The position numbers and the translations under genes were made by a program. DNA of 16,522 bases, taken from an uncultured Bacilli bacterium (GTDB taxonomy: Bacteria; Bacillota_I; Bacilli_A; RF39; UBA660). The notes under the pieces were generated by a model. That model had not been told where the DNA came from, made no database searches, and saw nothing but the letters and a program-made list of their open reading frames with translations. Below, in pieces: positions 7,313 to 14,994 of the stretch; the first letter of the stretch is position 1; every line of letters starts with the position of its first letter. The stretch lies in NCBI GenBank assembly GCA_910589335.1, contig CAJUTW010000038.1, positions 1 to 16,522 on the forward strand, written 5' to 3'.

Positions 7313-8080
7313 TTATATTTGTTTTATAAAATTAATTATAGTAGTCATATCAATTTTTGTAAAATATATAAAAGCAAAACTTATTAAAAGAAATGGTCCA
7401 AAAGGAACTAAATTTTGATGTTTTTTTAGTAATATAAATATTGAAACTGGTAAAGCTAAGAAACTTGCTAAAAAGATAGAAATCAAACCTAAAAATGGAT
7501 TTAGAATAAGTCCAAAGACAAACATCATTTTAACATCCCCTCCTCCAAGACTTTCTTTTTTAAAGAGAAAATTACCAAAAATCATTATAGTATACATAAT
7601 TATAAATAATGTAAATCCAGATAATAATGAAATTAAAGCGTTTAAAACACTGGAATTTAGGGTAATTATAATGGTAAAAAATCCTATAAAAAAAATTAAT
7701 ATTTCATCAGGTATTATATAATAAGAAATATCTGATACAGACACAATTATTAGTAACGAAACAATTCCTAGTGCTATTAATAACTCATATGAAAAACCAA
7801 ATACATAAAATGATAAAGAGAATAAAACACCTGTAAAAAACTCCATGTATGTTGATAATTCATTAATTTTAGCTTTACAATATCTACATCTTCCTTTTAA
7901 AAATAAATATGATAATAAAGGAATCATATCCAAAAGTGAAAGATTATGTTGACATTTATCACAATGACTTCTATCAGTTAAAAAGTTTTCATGTTTTGGA
8001 AGTCGTAAGCCTATTACTGTATAAAAAGAGCCCATAAACAAGCCAAAAATAAAAAAGATAATTAAATATAATATAAACAA
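7313..8080 (-). CDS. Prepilin peptidase (type IV leader peptidase, A24)
   Basis: An integral membrane aspartic protease that cleaves and N-methylates type IV prepilins or pseudopilins (PilD/ComC/PulO family). The 255 residues show the N-terminal methylase domain with its two zinc CxxC pairs (C40/C43 and C65/C68), then the catalytic aspartates D117 (SVSDISYYIIPDE) and D182 in GGGDVK, and six to eight hydrophobic segments. All key residues are present. The ATG at 8080 has a perfect AGGAGGT about 8 bases upstream that overlaps the end of the F-family gene, so the two are co-transcribed and translationally close. No pilin gene is in the window, so the substrates must be elsewhere. A weak A/T hairpin (7297-7314) overlaps the stop. 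Confidence 0.93.
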   Translation of the reverse strand: MFILYLIIFFIFGLFMGSFYTVIGLRLPKHENFLTDRSHCDKCQHNLSLLDMIPLLSYLFLKGRCRYCKAKINELSTYMEFFTGVLFSLSFYVFGFSYELLIALGIVSLLIIVSVSDISYYIIPDEILIFFIGFFTIIITLNSSVLNALISLLSGFTLFIIMYTIMIFGNFLFKKESLGGGDVKMMFVFGLILNPFLGLISIFLASFLALPVSIFILLKKHQNLVPFGPFLLISFAFIYFTKIDMTTIINFIKQI

Positions 8081-8094
8081 AACAATTACCTCCT

Positions 8095-9543
8095 TTATTT
8101 AATTTGACTATAAATTGAAAACATTGGTTGAATTATAGATAATAAAATAATACCAACTATTACTGCTAGAAAGCAAATTAGCATAGGTTCTACTAAACTT
8201 TTCATTTGATCAATTACATTTTTATGAAGCATTTGAAAGTGAGATGCTACTTTTTCCATCATGTTTCCAAGTTGACCTGTTGTTTCTCCAGTTACTAGCA
8301 TTTCGTAGGCAACTACTGGAATGGCCCACTCTCCTCGAAAAGCCATAGAGATTGAATCACCTTTTCCTAAATTTTCTAAAGTTTTATTTATAATTCGTTT
8401 ATATACTTCATTATTAGTTATTTTTGATAAAATTTCCATACTATCAGTAATAAATACACCATGATTTATAAGTGATGCAAATGTTTTTGTAAAATTTGCT
8501 ATTTCATTATAGATAACAATATCTTTAAAAACAGGGGTATGCATTATTATTATTTGAATGGATTCTCTAAATTTCTGATTTTTTTTGTATAATTGAGAAA
8601 AAATGAAAATGAATGAAAATACTACTAATAGAATTAAATACCATTTTTCCTTTACAAAATCACTTATTGCTAAAATGGCTAAAGTTAAAGGTGGCATTGT
8701 AGCTCCATTTTCTTCAAATAAAGAGGAAAACTGAGGAACTAAATAAGTTAGCATAAAGACTAATACTCCTATTGCTATTGTTAAGACTACTAGTGGATAA
8801 GTCATTGCAGATTTCATTTGTTTACGTGTCTGATCCATTGATGTATAGTAGTCTGCCATATCGTCAAGTATCGAAGGTAAATCACCTGTCATTTCAGCAG
8901 TTTTTACCATATTAATTAGTAATTTTGGAAAAACTGTATTTTGCATTAGCATTGCATCTGATAAACTTTCTCCTTTAAGTAATTGGTAAACTAATTGACT
9001 GAAGCTTTTTTTTAGAATTGTTTTTCTTGATTGTTTAGATAAAATTTTCACTGAATCCACTAAAGGAATACCTGATTTAATGTATGTTGATAATTGTGTT
9101 AGAGAAAAGGCTAAGTCACTTGCTCCTAATTTACCACTTCCGATATCGACATCTAATTTACTTCTTTCTTTAACTTCAAGAACTTGATATTCTAAAGAAA
9201 GTAGGAAATTTCTTACATCATCTTCTGATTCTGCTTCGAATGTTCCTTGTTCCTTTTTTCCAACTCCATTAATAATCGTGTAGCGAAAGTTTTTGGTAGG
9301 ATGTTTAACTTTATCACGTTTTTCAATTACTACTGAAGGATCATCGGGTAAAGATACTTCTGGTTGTGAAATGTTGACTGATCCTCTAATGGTATTATTA
9401 TAATTAACGTTAGTTTGATTATTATATTGAATGTTATTGTTTTGCGCTGCATTTGTATTATTATTGATAACTTGACCTTGTACTACTTTAGTTTCTACTA
9501 ATGTATTACTTGAAGTCTTTGGTTTACGTTTAAATCCAAACAT
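8095..9543 (-). CDS. Type II secretion/type IV pilus platform protein, F family (GspF/PilC/ComGB-like)
   Basis: Inner-membrane platform protein that couples the assembly ATPase to pilin polymerisation in type IV pili, competence pseudopili or type II secretion. There are two T2SF repeats: about 140-265 (LAFSLTQLSTYIKSGIPLVDS and KTAEMTGDLPSILDDMA) and 343-472 (NFTKTFASLINHGV and VTGETTGQLGNMMEKVA). Membrane segments lie at about 250-270, 301-318 and 453-473. Residues 86-125 match the small domain that precedes the first repeat in PilC. Before it is an unusual disordered tail in which 13 of residues 26-51 are Asn. I choose the ATG at 9543 (482 residues), preceded by AAAGGATG; an ATG 15 codons further upstream has no ribosome binding site. 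The neighbouring gene encodes prepilin peptidase, but no ATPase is near. Confidence 0.92.
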   Translation of the reverse strand: MFGFKRKPKTSSNTLVETKVVQGQVINNNTNAAQNNNIQYNNQTNVNYNNTIRGSVNISQPEVSLPDDPSVVIEKRDKVKHPTKNFRYTIINGVGKKEQGTFEAESEDDVRNFLLSLEYQVLEVKERSKLDVDIGSGKLGASDLAFSLTQLSTYIKSGIPLVDSVKILSKQSRKTILKKSFSQLVYQLLKGESLSDAMLMQNTVFPKLLINMVKTAEMTGDLPSILDDMADYYTSMDQTRKQMKSAMTYPLVVLTIAIGVLVFMLTYLVPQFSSLFEENGATMPPLTLAILAISDFVKEKWYLILLVVFSFIFIFSQLYKKNQKFRESIQIIIMHTPVFKDIVIYNEIANFTKTFASLINHGVFITDSMEILSKITNNEVYKRIINKTLENLGKGDSISMAFRGEWAIPVVAYEMLVTGETTGQLGNMMEKVASHFQMLHKNVIDQMKSLVEPMLICFLAVIVGIILLSIIQPMFSIYSQIK

Positions 9544-9578
9544 ACAATCAACATCCTTTATTATTCTTACTTTCTTAT

Positions 9579-9587
9579 ATTTTATCA
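9579..9587 (-). promoter_or_regulatory. Candidate extended -10 promoter of the F-family gene
   Basis: TGATAAAAT on the minus strand, 36-44 bases upstream of the start at 9543. The -35 region is poor (TTTCAA at 17 bases). It lies in the short divergent gap shared with the plus-strand small gene. Confidence 0.35.
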
Positions 9588-9661
9588 TAAAGTCTTTTTT
9601 TTTGAAATATATAATTAAACTTTTTTAGTAATTTACATATATTATTATGAGAGGTGAAATT

Positions 9662-9946
9662 ATGAATCCTTATTCTTATTCTGGACTTTTAGGTAAAGGT
9701 TTAAGTCTTACAAAAACTATTAATTGGACTGCTCTTTTAGATGGAACACAAAAAACACTTGGTGTTATAAACCAAGCTATTCCTATTGTCTATCAAGTTA
9801 AACCTATTTTGGGTAATGCTAAAACTTTATTTAAAATAGCAAATGTTATGAATGAGCCAGTAAGTAGTAATGTTACAAATACTATTAGTGAACCTGTTAA
9901 TGAAGTAGTTAAAAATACAAACAGTAGTCCAATTTTTTATATTTAA
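9662..9946 (+). CDS. YqfQ/VrrA-like small protein
   Basis: A 94-residue protein, the only gene on the plus strand. The central segment INWTALLDGTQKTLGVI (about 20-36) followed by IPIVYQVKPILGNAKTLFKI (about 40-59) resembles the conserved part of the Bacillus YqfQ (VrrA) family, whose function is unknown. The C-terminal third is Asn/Thr/Val/Ser-rich and probably disordered. There is no signal peptide or convincing membrane helix. I chose the ATG at 9662 because AGAGGTGA lies at correct spacing before it; an ATG at 9647 has no ribosome binding site of its own and contains that site just downstream. A TATAAT at 9610-9615 may be its -10. It converges on tgt with only 16 bases between stops. Confidence 0.6.
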   Translation: MNPYSYSGLLGKGLSLTKTINWTALLDGTQKTLGVINQAIPIVYQVKPILGNAKTLFKIANVMNEPVSSNVTNTISEPVNEVVKNTNSSPIFYI

Positions 9947-9969
9947 AAAAGATAGTATGAGACTATCTT
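9945..9969. terminator. Bidirectional terminator between the YqfQ-like gene and tgt
   Basis: AAGATAGT (9949-9956), a 5-base loop and ACTATCTT (9962-9969) form a perfect 8-base stem. On the minus strand it ends in six T running into AAATAT, a good intrinsic terminator for tgt; on the plus strand the tail is weaker (TTAATTTATT). The tgt stop codon (TAG, 9965-9963) lies inside the hairpin. Confidence 0.75.
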
Positions 9970-11087
9970 AATTTATTATATTTATCTAAAAAGTCTTTTT
10001 TGTAGTCTAAAAATCTATCTTCTTTTATAGCTAATCTTATTTCTTCTGTAAGTTTAATTAAAAATCTAATATTATGAATAGATAAAAGTCTTCCACCTAA
10101 AACTTCTTTAACACTTAATAAATGTCTTATATATGCTTTTGTATAATTTTTACAACAATAACAATCACAACCGTTTTCAACTGGATCTAAATCTTTTTTA
10201 TATTTAGCATTATTTAAATTAATTTTTCCAACTCGTGTAAATGCTTGTCCATGTCTAGCAATTCTTGTTGGTAGAACACAATCAAAAATGTCAACTCCAC
10301 GTTCTACACCTTCTAATATGTCAACAGGCTCTCCAACTCCCATTAAATATCTAACTTTATCTTCTGGTAAGTATGGAACAGAATAATCAATCGCTTTATA
10401 CATATCTTCTTTTGACTCACCATCATTGGCTACTCCACCAATGCTATAACCATCAAAATCCATTTTAACTGTTTCTATAGCTGAAAATTTTCTTAAATCT
10501 TCATAGGCTCCACCTTGGACAATTCCAAATAATGATTGATTAGGGTTATTGTGAACTTTTTTACCACGTTTTGCCCAACGTAATGTTCTTTCTACACTAT
10601 TTTTTAAATATTCATAATTTGCACTTGCAGGAGGACATTCATCAAAACTCATAGCAATATCACTATCTAATTTATTTTGTATTTCAATAGATTTTTCTGG
10701 AGTTAAAAAAAGTTTTTGTCCATCAATATGACTTTTAAAGTGAACTCCTTCTTCGGTTATATCTTTGTTTTTATTTTTAGCAAGTGAAAAAACTTGAAAG
10801 CCTCCACTATCAGTAAGAATTGGACCATTATAATTCATGAATTTGTGTAACCCACCACAATAAGATACAATATCTTCACCTGGCCTTAGCCATAAATGGT
10901 AAGTGTTAGCAAGGCATACTCCACTACCACATTCTTTTACTTCTTCAGGAGTTAAACCTTTTACTGTTGCTCTAGTACCAACTGGCATGAACATTGGTGT
11001 TTCAACAACTCCATAATTAGTTTCTATAGTACCTAGTCTAGCTTGGGTATTTTTTTCTTGATGTATTAAATTATATTTTATTTTCAT
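9963..11087 (-). CDS. tgt: tRNA-guanine transglycosylase
   Basis: Exchanges guanine-34 in GUN anticodons (Asp, Asn, His, Tyr tRNAs) for the queuosine precursor preQ1. The 374 residues match the full family length. Visible: LTDSGGFQ with general base D93, SFDECPP (147-153), GGVAND (217-222), the nucleophile D269 in FDCVLPTR, and the zinc site C307-x-C309-x-x-C312 with H338. The order ruvA-ruvB-queA-tgt is the classic Bacillota arrangement, and the next enzyme back in the pathway, QueA, is two genes upstream. It also has a good promoter of its own at 11108-11136 and a GAGAG-type ribosome binding site. It ends in a hairpin terminator. No yajC/secDF follows, unlike in Bacillus. Confidence 0.97.
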   Translation of the reverse strand: MKIKYNLIHQEKNTQARLGTIETNYGVVETPMFMPVGTRATVKGLTPEEVKECGSGVCLANTYHLWLRPGEDIVSYCGGLHKFMNYNGPILTDSGGFQVFSLAKNKNKDITEEGVHFKSHIDGQKLFLTPEKSIEIQNKLDSDIAMSFDECPPASANYEYLKNSVERTLRWAKRGKKVHNNPNQSLFGIVQGGAYEDLRKFSAIETVKMDFDGYSIGGVANDGESKEDMYKAIDYSVPYLPEDKVRYLMGVGEPVDILEGVERGVDIFDCVLPTRIARHGQAFTRVGKINLNNAKYKKDLDPVENGCDCYCCKNYTKAYIRHLLSVKEVLGGRLLSIHNIRFLIKLTEEIRLAIKEDRFLDYKKDFLDKYNKLR

Positions 11088-11107
11088 TTTATCACTCTCT
11101 TTGAAAT

Positions 11108-11136
11108 ATTATAATACCTTTTTTATTTAATTACAA
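11108..11136 (-). promoter_or_regulatory. Promoter in front of tgt
   Basis: TTGTAA (11136-11131), a 17-base spacer and a consensus TATAAT (11113-11108) on the minus strand. Transcription would start near 11101, about 14 bases before the tgt start codon, giving a short leader. This makes tgt separately expressible within the ruv-que operon. Confidence 0.6.
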
Positions 11137-11138
11137 GT

Positions 11139-12167
11139 TTAGAGAAATCTATTTTGTTTTTTTGATGATTGATATTTTTTTGTAGAGTTTGTAGTATAAC
11201 TATCAATTTTATTATCAATATCATAAACTATTCCTGTTAAGGATTTCTTTCCAACGTTTATAGAAAATCCATCATTTTCTCTTAAGCCATAAAGTACAGA
11301 ACCTAAATTATCTATTCTTTCAACATAATCACAATCAAGTTCTGTAGAAACTGCTCTATTAATCATTTCTACTCTTTTGAATTTTGTTTTTTCTTCATCA
11401 AAAAGCATGATACTAAATTTTGAACCAATTCCTATTGATCCATTATCTTCAGGAATTGCTACAGGTTTTTTTAGAATTTTTTTGATAATAATAAGTCTTG
11501 TTTTATCTTTTAGATTTTTAAGACGTTCTATTTCTGGTTTTAATAGTTTATATTGACTAGTAGTTATATATAGATGAGTATCTAGCTCTTGTTGCTCTTC
11601 TTCTGTTAAATCTTTGTCATTTAATAAATGTTTAAGCAGTTTTTTAGATTTATGACTTTGTCTATTTTTATAAGGTCTTTCTCTTATAAAATTGATATAT
11701 TGTTTTTTGTCTGTTTCAATTTTAGTGATTATTCCACTTATAATATTTCCATTTACTTGATAAGAAAATGTTTCTCCTTCTTTTTTTCCTACTATTGCTT
11801 GTCCTATGGGACTTTCTTTGGAAATATAAGAAGGTATTACAGTTCCAATAGATTTTTCAATCATTATAAAAGTTTCTTTAGAAGCTGTATCATCAAAATA
11901 TAACTCAAATTTTGTTCCAACTTCAATAGAGTCTAAATTTCTATTTATTAAATATTCACATTCAGATAAAAGATTATTTATTTCTTTTATTCGTCGATCG
12001 TTAAGTAATAAATTATAAGTATTTTCCGTATCAAAATTAAAAGTACGAGACATTTCACTTACAACGTAATTTTCTGATTTAGCAGAAGATATAGCTTTTT
12101 GATTTTCATATCTTAATCGCTTTTCTTCTTCTATCAAGCTAGAAATTTGTTCTGGTATTAAAATCAT
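11139..12167 (-). CDS. GreA/GreB-like protein with two C-terminal (FKBP-like) domains
   Basis: Residue numbers are from ATG 12167 (342 residues). Residues 5-75 look like a GreA-type coiled coil; FDTENTY (45-51) aligns with the acidic tip GDLxENAEY that GreA inserts into the RNA polymerase secondary channel, keeping an Asp and Glu (D46, E48) with altered spacing. Residues 80-152 form a GreA C-terminal-like domain with SKESPIGQAIVGKKEGE (116-132). A second unit follows: YITTSQYKLLKPEIERLK (200-217) looks like a GreA first helix without a full coiled coil, and 245-317 is a diverged second FKBP-like domain. Canonical GreA is about 158 residues. I prefer this start because AGGAG precedes it by 8 bases, while an upstream GTG (12176) abuts that site. 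Role in transcript cleavage or polymerase binding is inference. Confidence 0.72.
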   Translation of the reverse strand: MILIPEQISSLIEEEKRLRYENQKAISSAKSENYVVSEMSRTFNFDTENTYNLLLNDRRIKEINNLLSECEYLINRNLDSIEVGTKFELYFDDTASKETFIMIEKSIGTVIPSYISKESPIGQAIVGKKEGETFSYQVNGNIISGIITKIETDKKQYINFIRERPYKNRQSHKSKKLLKHLLNDKDLTEEEQQELDTHLYITTSQYKLLKPEIERLKNLKDKTRLIIIKKILKKPVAIPEDNGSIGIGSKFSIMLFDEEKTKFKRVEMINRAVSTELDCDYVERIDNLGSVLYGLRENDGFSINVGKKSLTGIVYDIDNKIDSYTTNSTKKYQSSKKQNRFL

Positions 12168-12179
12168 ATTAGACACTCC

Positions 12180-12219
12180 TTTTTTAATATTTGTATATTA
12201 TAATGTAAATATTAAAAAA
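12180..12219. repeat. 13-base inverted repeat over the promoter of the GreA-like gene
   Basis: TTTTTTAATATTT (12180-12192) and AAATATTAAAAAA (12207-12219) are perfect complements separated by 14 bases. The repeat covers the -10 element and spacer of the promoter at 12197-12225 and reaches the ribosome binding site. It is not followed by a T run on the minus strand, so it is not an obvious queA terminator; it could be an operator or a leader hairpin. A/T-only composition makes chance possible. Confidence 0.5.
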
Positions 12220-12225
12220 ATGCAA
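12197..12225 (-). promoter_or_regulatory. Promoter in front of the GreA-like gene
   Basis: TTGCAT (12225-12220), a 17-base spacer and consensus TATAAT (12202-12197) on the minus strand, between the queA stop and the GreA-like start. Transcription should begin near 12190, giving a leader of about 23 bases. It is overlapped by the inverted repeat at 12180-12219. Confidence 0.6.
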
Positions 12226-12233
12226 TATATGAT

Positions 12234-13259
12234 TTATTTAATAAACATTGCATCTCCAAAAGAAAAGAAACGATAATTATTTTTAACTGCTATTTGATAG
12301 GCATTTAATATATTTTCTCTACCAGCAAGAGCTGATACTAACATGACTAAAGTAGATTTTGGTAGATGAAAGTTTGTTATTAAATTATCGATTGCTTTAA
12401 ATTTATAACCAGGATAAATAAAGATATTAGTCCAGCCAGAGCACTCTATAAATTGTTCATATTTGTTTGCGATAGTTTCGAGCGTTCTCGTACTTGTTGT
12501 GCCTACTGCAATAATTTTTTTTCCAGATTGATGAGTTTTATTTAACAATTCAGCAGTTTCTTTTGACATAGAATAAAATTCACTATGCATTTCATGTTCT
12601 TCGATTTTTTCTACATTTACTGGTCTAAAAGTACCAAGTCCAACATGAAGAGTCACATAAGTAATATTTACCCCTTTTTCTTTTATTTTATCTAATAATT
12701 CTTCAGTAAAATGAAGCCCTGCAGTTGGTGCAGCAGCACTTCCTACTTCCTTGGCATATACTGTTTGATAACGTGATTGATCTTTTAATTTTTCATGAAT
12801 ATAAGGAGGAAGTGGCATAGTGCCAAGTTCTTCAAGTATTTCCATTAAAATTCCCTCATAAAGCAATTCAAAATGTCTAATTCCATCTTCAAAAACACCA
12901 CAACATTTGGCTTTTAATTTTTTGCCACCGAATGATATTATTGTACCTTCTTTTATTCTCCTCGCTGGTTTTACTAAGCATTCCCATTTATCTTTTTCTA
13001 AATTTTTTAAAAGTAAAATCTCAATAACAGCATCAGTTTGTTCTTTAATCCCTATTAATCTTGCTGGTAAAACTTTTGTGTTGTTTAAAACTAAAGTATC
13101 TCCTTTATTAAGATAATTAATTATATTATAAAATTTTTCGTGATTAATACTTCCTGTTTTTTTATCTAATACTAAAAGTCGTGATTCATCTCTTTTTAAT
13201 AAAGGGGTTTGTGCAATTAAATCTTCAGGTAGATAATAATCAAATTCTTTAACTTCCAT
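12234..13259 (-). CDS. queA: S-adenosylmethionine:tRNA ribosyltransferase-isomerase
   Basis: Transfers and rearranges the ribosyl group of S-adenosylmethionine onto preQ1-modified tRNA to make epoxyqueuosine, the step after Tgt. Full length at 341 residues. Characteristic sequences: FDYYLPEDLIAQTP near the N terminus, LNNTKVLPARL, GSAAAPTAGLHFT, VGLGTFRPV, the TNFHLPKSTLVMLVSALAG stretch, and YRFFSFGDAMFI at the C terminus. The ATG at 13259 follows AAAGGA. It lies in the ruv operon, 60 bases after the unknown gene. I looked for a preQ1 riboswitch in front of it and saw none. Confidence 0.97.
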   Translation of the reverse strand: MEVKEFDYYLPEDLIAQTPLLKRDESRLLVLDKKTGSINHEKFYNIINYLNKGDTLVLNNTKVLPARLIGIKEQTDAVIEILLLKNLEKDKWECLVKPARRIKEGTIISFGGKKLKAKCCGVFEDGIRHFELLYEGILMEILEELGTMPLPPYIHEKLKDQSRYQTVYAKEVGSAAAPTAGLHFTEELLDKIKEKGVNITYVTLHVGLGTFRPVNVEKIEEHEMHSEFYSMSKETAELLNKTHQSGKKIIAVGTTSTRTLETIANKYEQFIECSGWTNIFIYPGYKFKAIDNLITNFHLPKSTLVMLVSALAGRENILNAYQIAVKNNYRFFSFGDAMFIK

Positions 13260-13319
13260 TTTTAGTCCTTTCTTTTAATAAAAAAATATTATTGAATTGT
13301 TATTTTATCATATTATTTT

Positions 13320-13898
13320 TTAAAATGAAATACCACTTTTTTCAATAAGGTTATTCATATATTCTCCTTCCATTTGCAATAATTCACAACAAGAATGGTT
13401 TATAAAAATCGATTTAATATCTTGGATATGATATCCTTTTTCAAATAATATTATTGCTAATTCATTGAAATCTATATAAAAATCATAATGATTAGTTTTT
13501 CTTTTATAGATAGCAAATAATTCTTTTGATAATATTTCGATATTTATAGCATAGTTTTCAAGTTGATCATAGATAGAAAATTCACAAATACTTATTAAAT
13601 GAAGGAGATTATAATCTTTTATTTTATTATAATCTTTTTGAATATAGATACTACTAGTTAACATTGTTAATATTTTTGTTTTTTTTGATTTCTTACTGAA
13701 TTTTTTATCCAGATATTGTAAGATTTTAATAAATAGATATTCTTCTTTAATTGATAAATTTTCAATTGCTTTAGTTGATTTTTTATAAATTTCTGGCAGT
13801 AAAAAACTATTTAAAATTATATTTTTTATTTCTTCTTGCTTTAAAAGACTTAAGAAATCTTCTTTGCTATTTATATTTTCAAATATAAGATTACACAT
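13320..13898 (-). CDS. Hypothetical protein between ruvB and queA
   Basis: A 192-residue protein that I do not recognise. It is rich in Ile, Leu, Lys, Asn and Tyr and looks mostly alpha-helical and soluble, with no signal peptide, membrane helix or obvious catalytic motif. A basic patch KKFSKKSKK (65-73) and a C-terminal HSCCELL (168-174) are the most distinctive features. It is very likely real: the ATG at 13898 begins 4 bases after the ruvB stop, its ribosome binding site AAGGAC lies inside the last ruvB codons, and it ends shortly before queA. Its place in the ruv-que operon suggests co-expression, not necessarily a shared function. Confidence 0.75.
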   Translation of the reverse strand: MCNLIFENINSKEDFLSLLKQEEIKNIILNSFLLPEIYKKSTKAIENLSIKEEYLFIKILQYLDKKFSKKSKKTKILTMLTSSIYIQKDYNKIKDYNLLHLISICEFSIYDQLENYAINIEILSKELFAIYKRKTNHYDFYIDFNELAIILFEKGYHIQDIKSIFINHSCCELLQMEGEYMNNLIEKSGISF

Positions 13899-13902
13899 AA
13901 AC

Positions 13903-14907
13903 TTAGTCCTTATTTTTATTTATTCCTAATACTTCATAAGCTTTATCTGTTGCTATTCTACCTCGAGAAGTTCTTTTTAGTAAACCATTTTGTAGCAAGA
14001 ATGGTTCATATACATCTTCAATAGTTGTAACTTCTTCTCCTATTGAACTACTTATTGCTTCTACACCGACAGGCCCACCATTAAATTTGGTAATTATAGC
14101 TAAAAGTAGTTCTCTATCAGTATTATCAAGCCCTAATTTGTCAACTTTTAATCTTTTTAATGCTTCTTCTGTAATAGTTAGATCTATATTACCATCACCT
14201 TTTACCATTGCAAAATCTCTTACTCTTTTAAATAATCTATTTGCAATTCTTGGAGTTCCTCTACTTCTTTTAGCAAGTTCTAAAGCTGCATCACTATCTA
14301 TTGTTATATTTAAAACTCGTGATGTTCTTTTTATAATGTCTGTTAGTTCTTCAACACTATAGAATTGCAATTTATTTACAATACCAAATCTATCTCTTAG
14401 TGGAGCTGATAAGTCTCCTGCTCTTGTTGTTGCTCCTACTAATGTAAATGGTGGTAAATCTATTTTTATATTTCTACTATTTCCTTCACTACCTACTATG
14501 ATATCTAGGGAAAAATCTTCCATAGCTGGATATAATATTTCTTCAATATATCTTGGCATTCTATGTATTTCATCAATAAATAAAACATCACCTGGTTCTA
14601 ATGAAGAAAGAATAGCTGCTAAATCCCCACTTTTCTCAATTGATGGGCCACTAGCTGTTTTGATATTTGTTCCTAATTCGTGAGCAATAATAAAGGCTAA
14701 AGTTGTTTTACCAAGACCTGGAGGACCATAAAGTAAAACATGATCAAGAGCTTCGTTTCGCATTTTAGCAGCACTAACAAAAACTTTAATGTTTTCTTTA
14801 ACGTCATTTTGACCAACATATTCTTCGATTGTTTCTGGTCTGATTGTGTTATCGATTACATTATCATCAAATAAATCATAAGACTTAACTACACTCTCAT
14901 TTTTCAT
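13903..14907 (-). CDS. ruvB: Holliday junction branch migration helicase RuvB
   Basis: AAA+ motor that, with RuvA, drives branch migration of Holliday junctions during recombinational repair. 334 residues, full length. Walker A GPPGLGKT (61-68), Walker B LFIDEIH (109-115), sensor GATTRAGDLSAPLRDRFG (158-175) containing the arginine-finger region, and a C-terminal winged helix (GVEAISSSIGEE, VYEPFLLQNG, RTSRGR). The ATG at 14907 has a strong AGGAGG. It is separated from ruvA by 87 bases, longer than usual; a TATAAT within that gap (near 14940) could give extra expression. Immediately followed by the unknown gene. Confidence 0.98.
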   Translation of the reverse strand: MKNESVVKSYDLFDDNVIDNTIRPETIEEYVGQNDVKENIKVFVSAAKMRNEALDHVLLYGPPGLGKTTLAFIIAHELGTNIKTASGPSIEKSGDLAAILSSLEPGDVLFIDEIHRMPRYIEEILYPAMEDFSLDIIVGSEGNSRNIKIDLPPFTLVGATTRAGDLSAPLRDRFGIVNKLQFYSVEELTDIIKRTSRVLNITIDSDAALELAKRSRGTPRIANRLFKRVRDFAMVKGDGNIDLTITEEALKRLKVDKLGLDNTDRELLLAIITKFNGGPVGVEAISSSIGEEVTTIEDVYEPFLLQNGLLKRTSRGRIATDKAYEVLGINKNKD

Positions 14908-14994
14908 GTTTATTCCTCCTTTTAAAATCTTTCTTTATTATAATATCTTATTTTTTAGAAAGCTATCTTTTTTATTAGATAATTATTATTACTA

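Noticed and set aside
13260..13319. preQ1 riboswitch in front of queA or tgt
   Set aside because: The short gaps show no preQ1 aptamer-like stem and A-rich tail pattern; only a ribosome binding site before queA, and a promoter and ribosome binding site before tgt.
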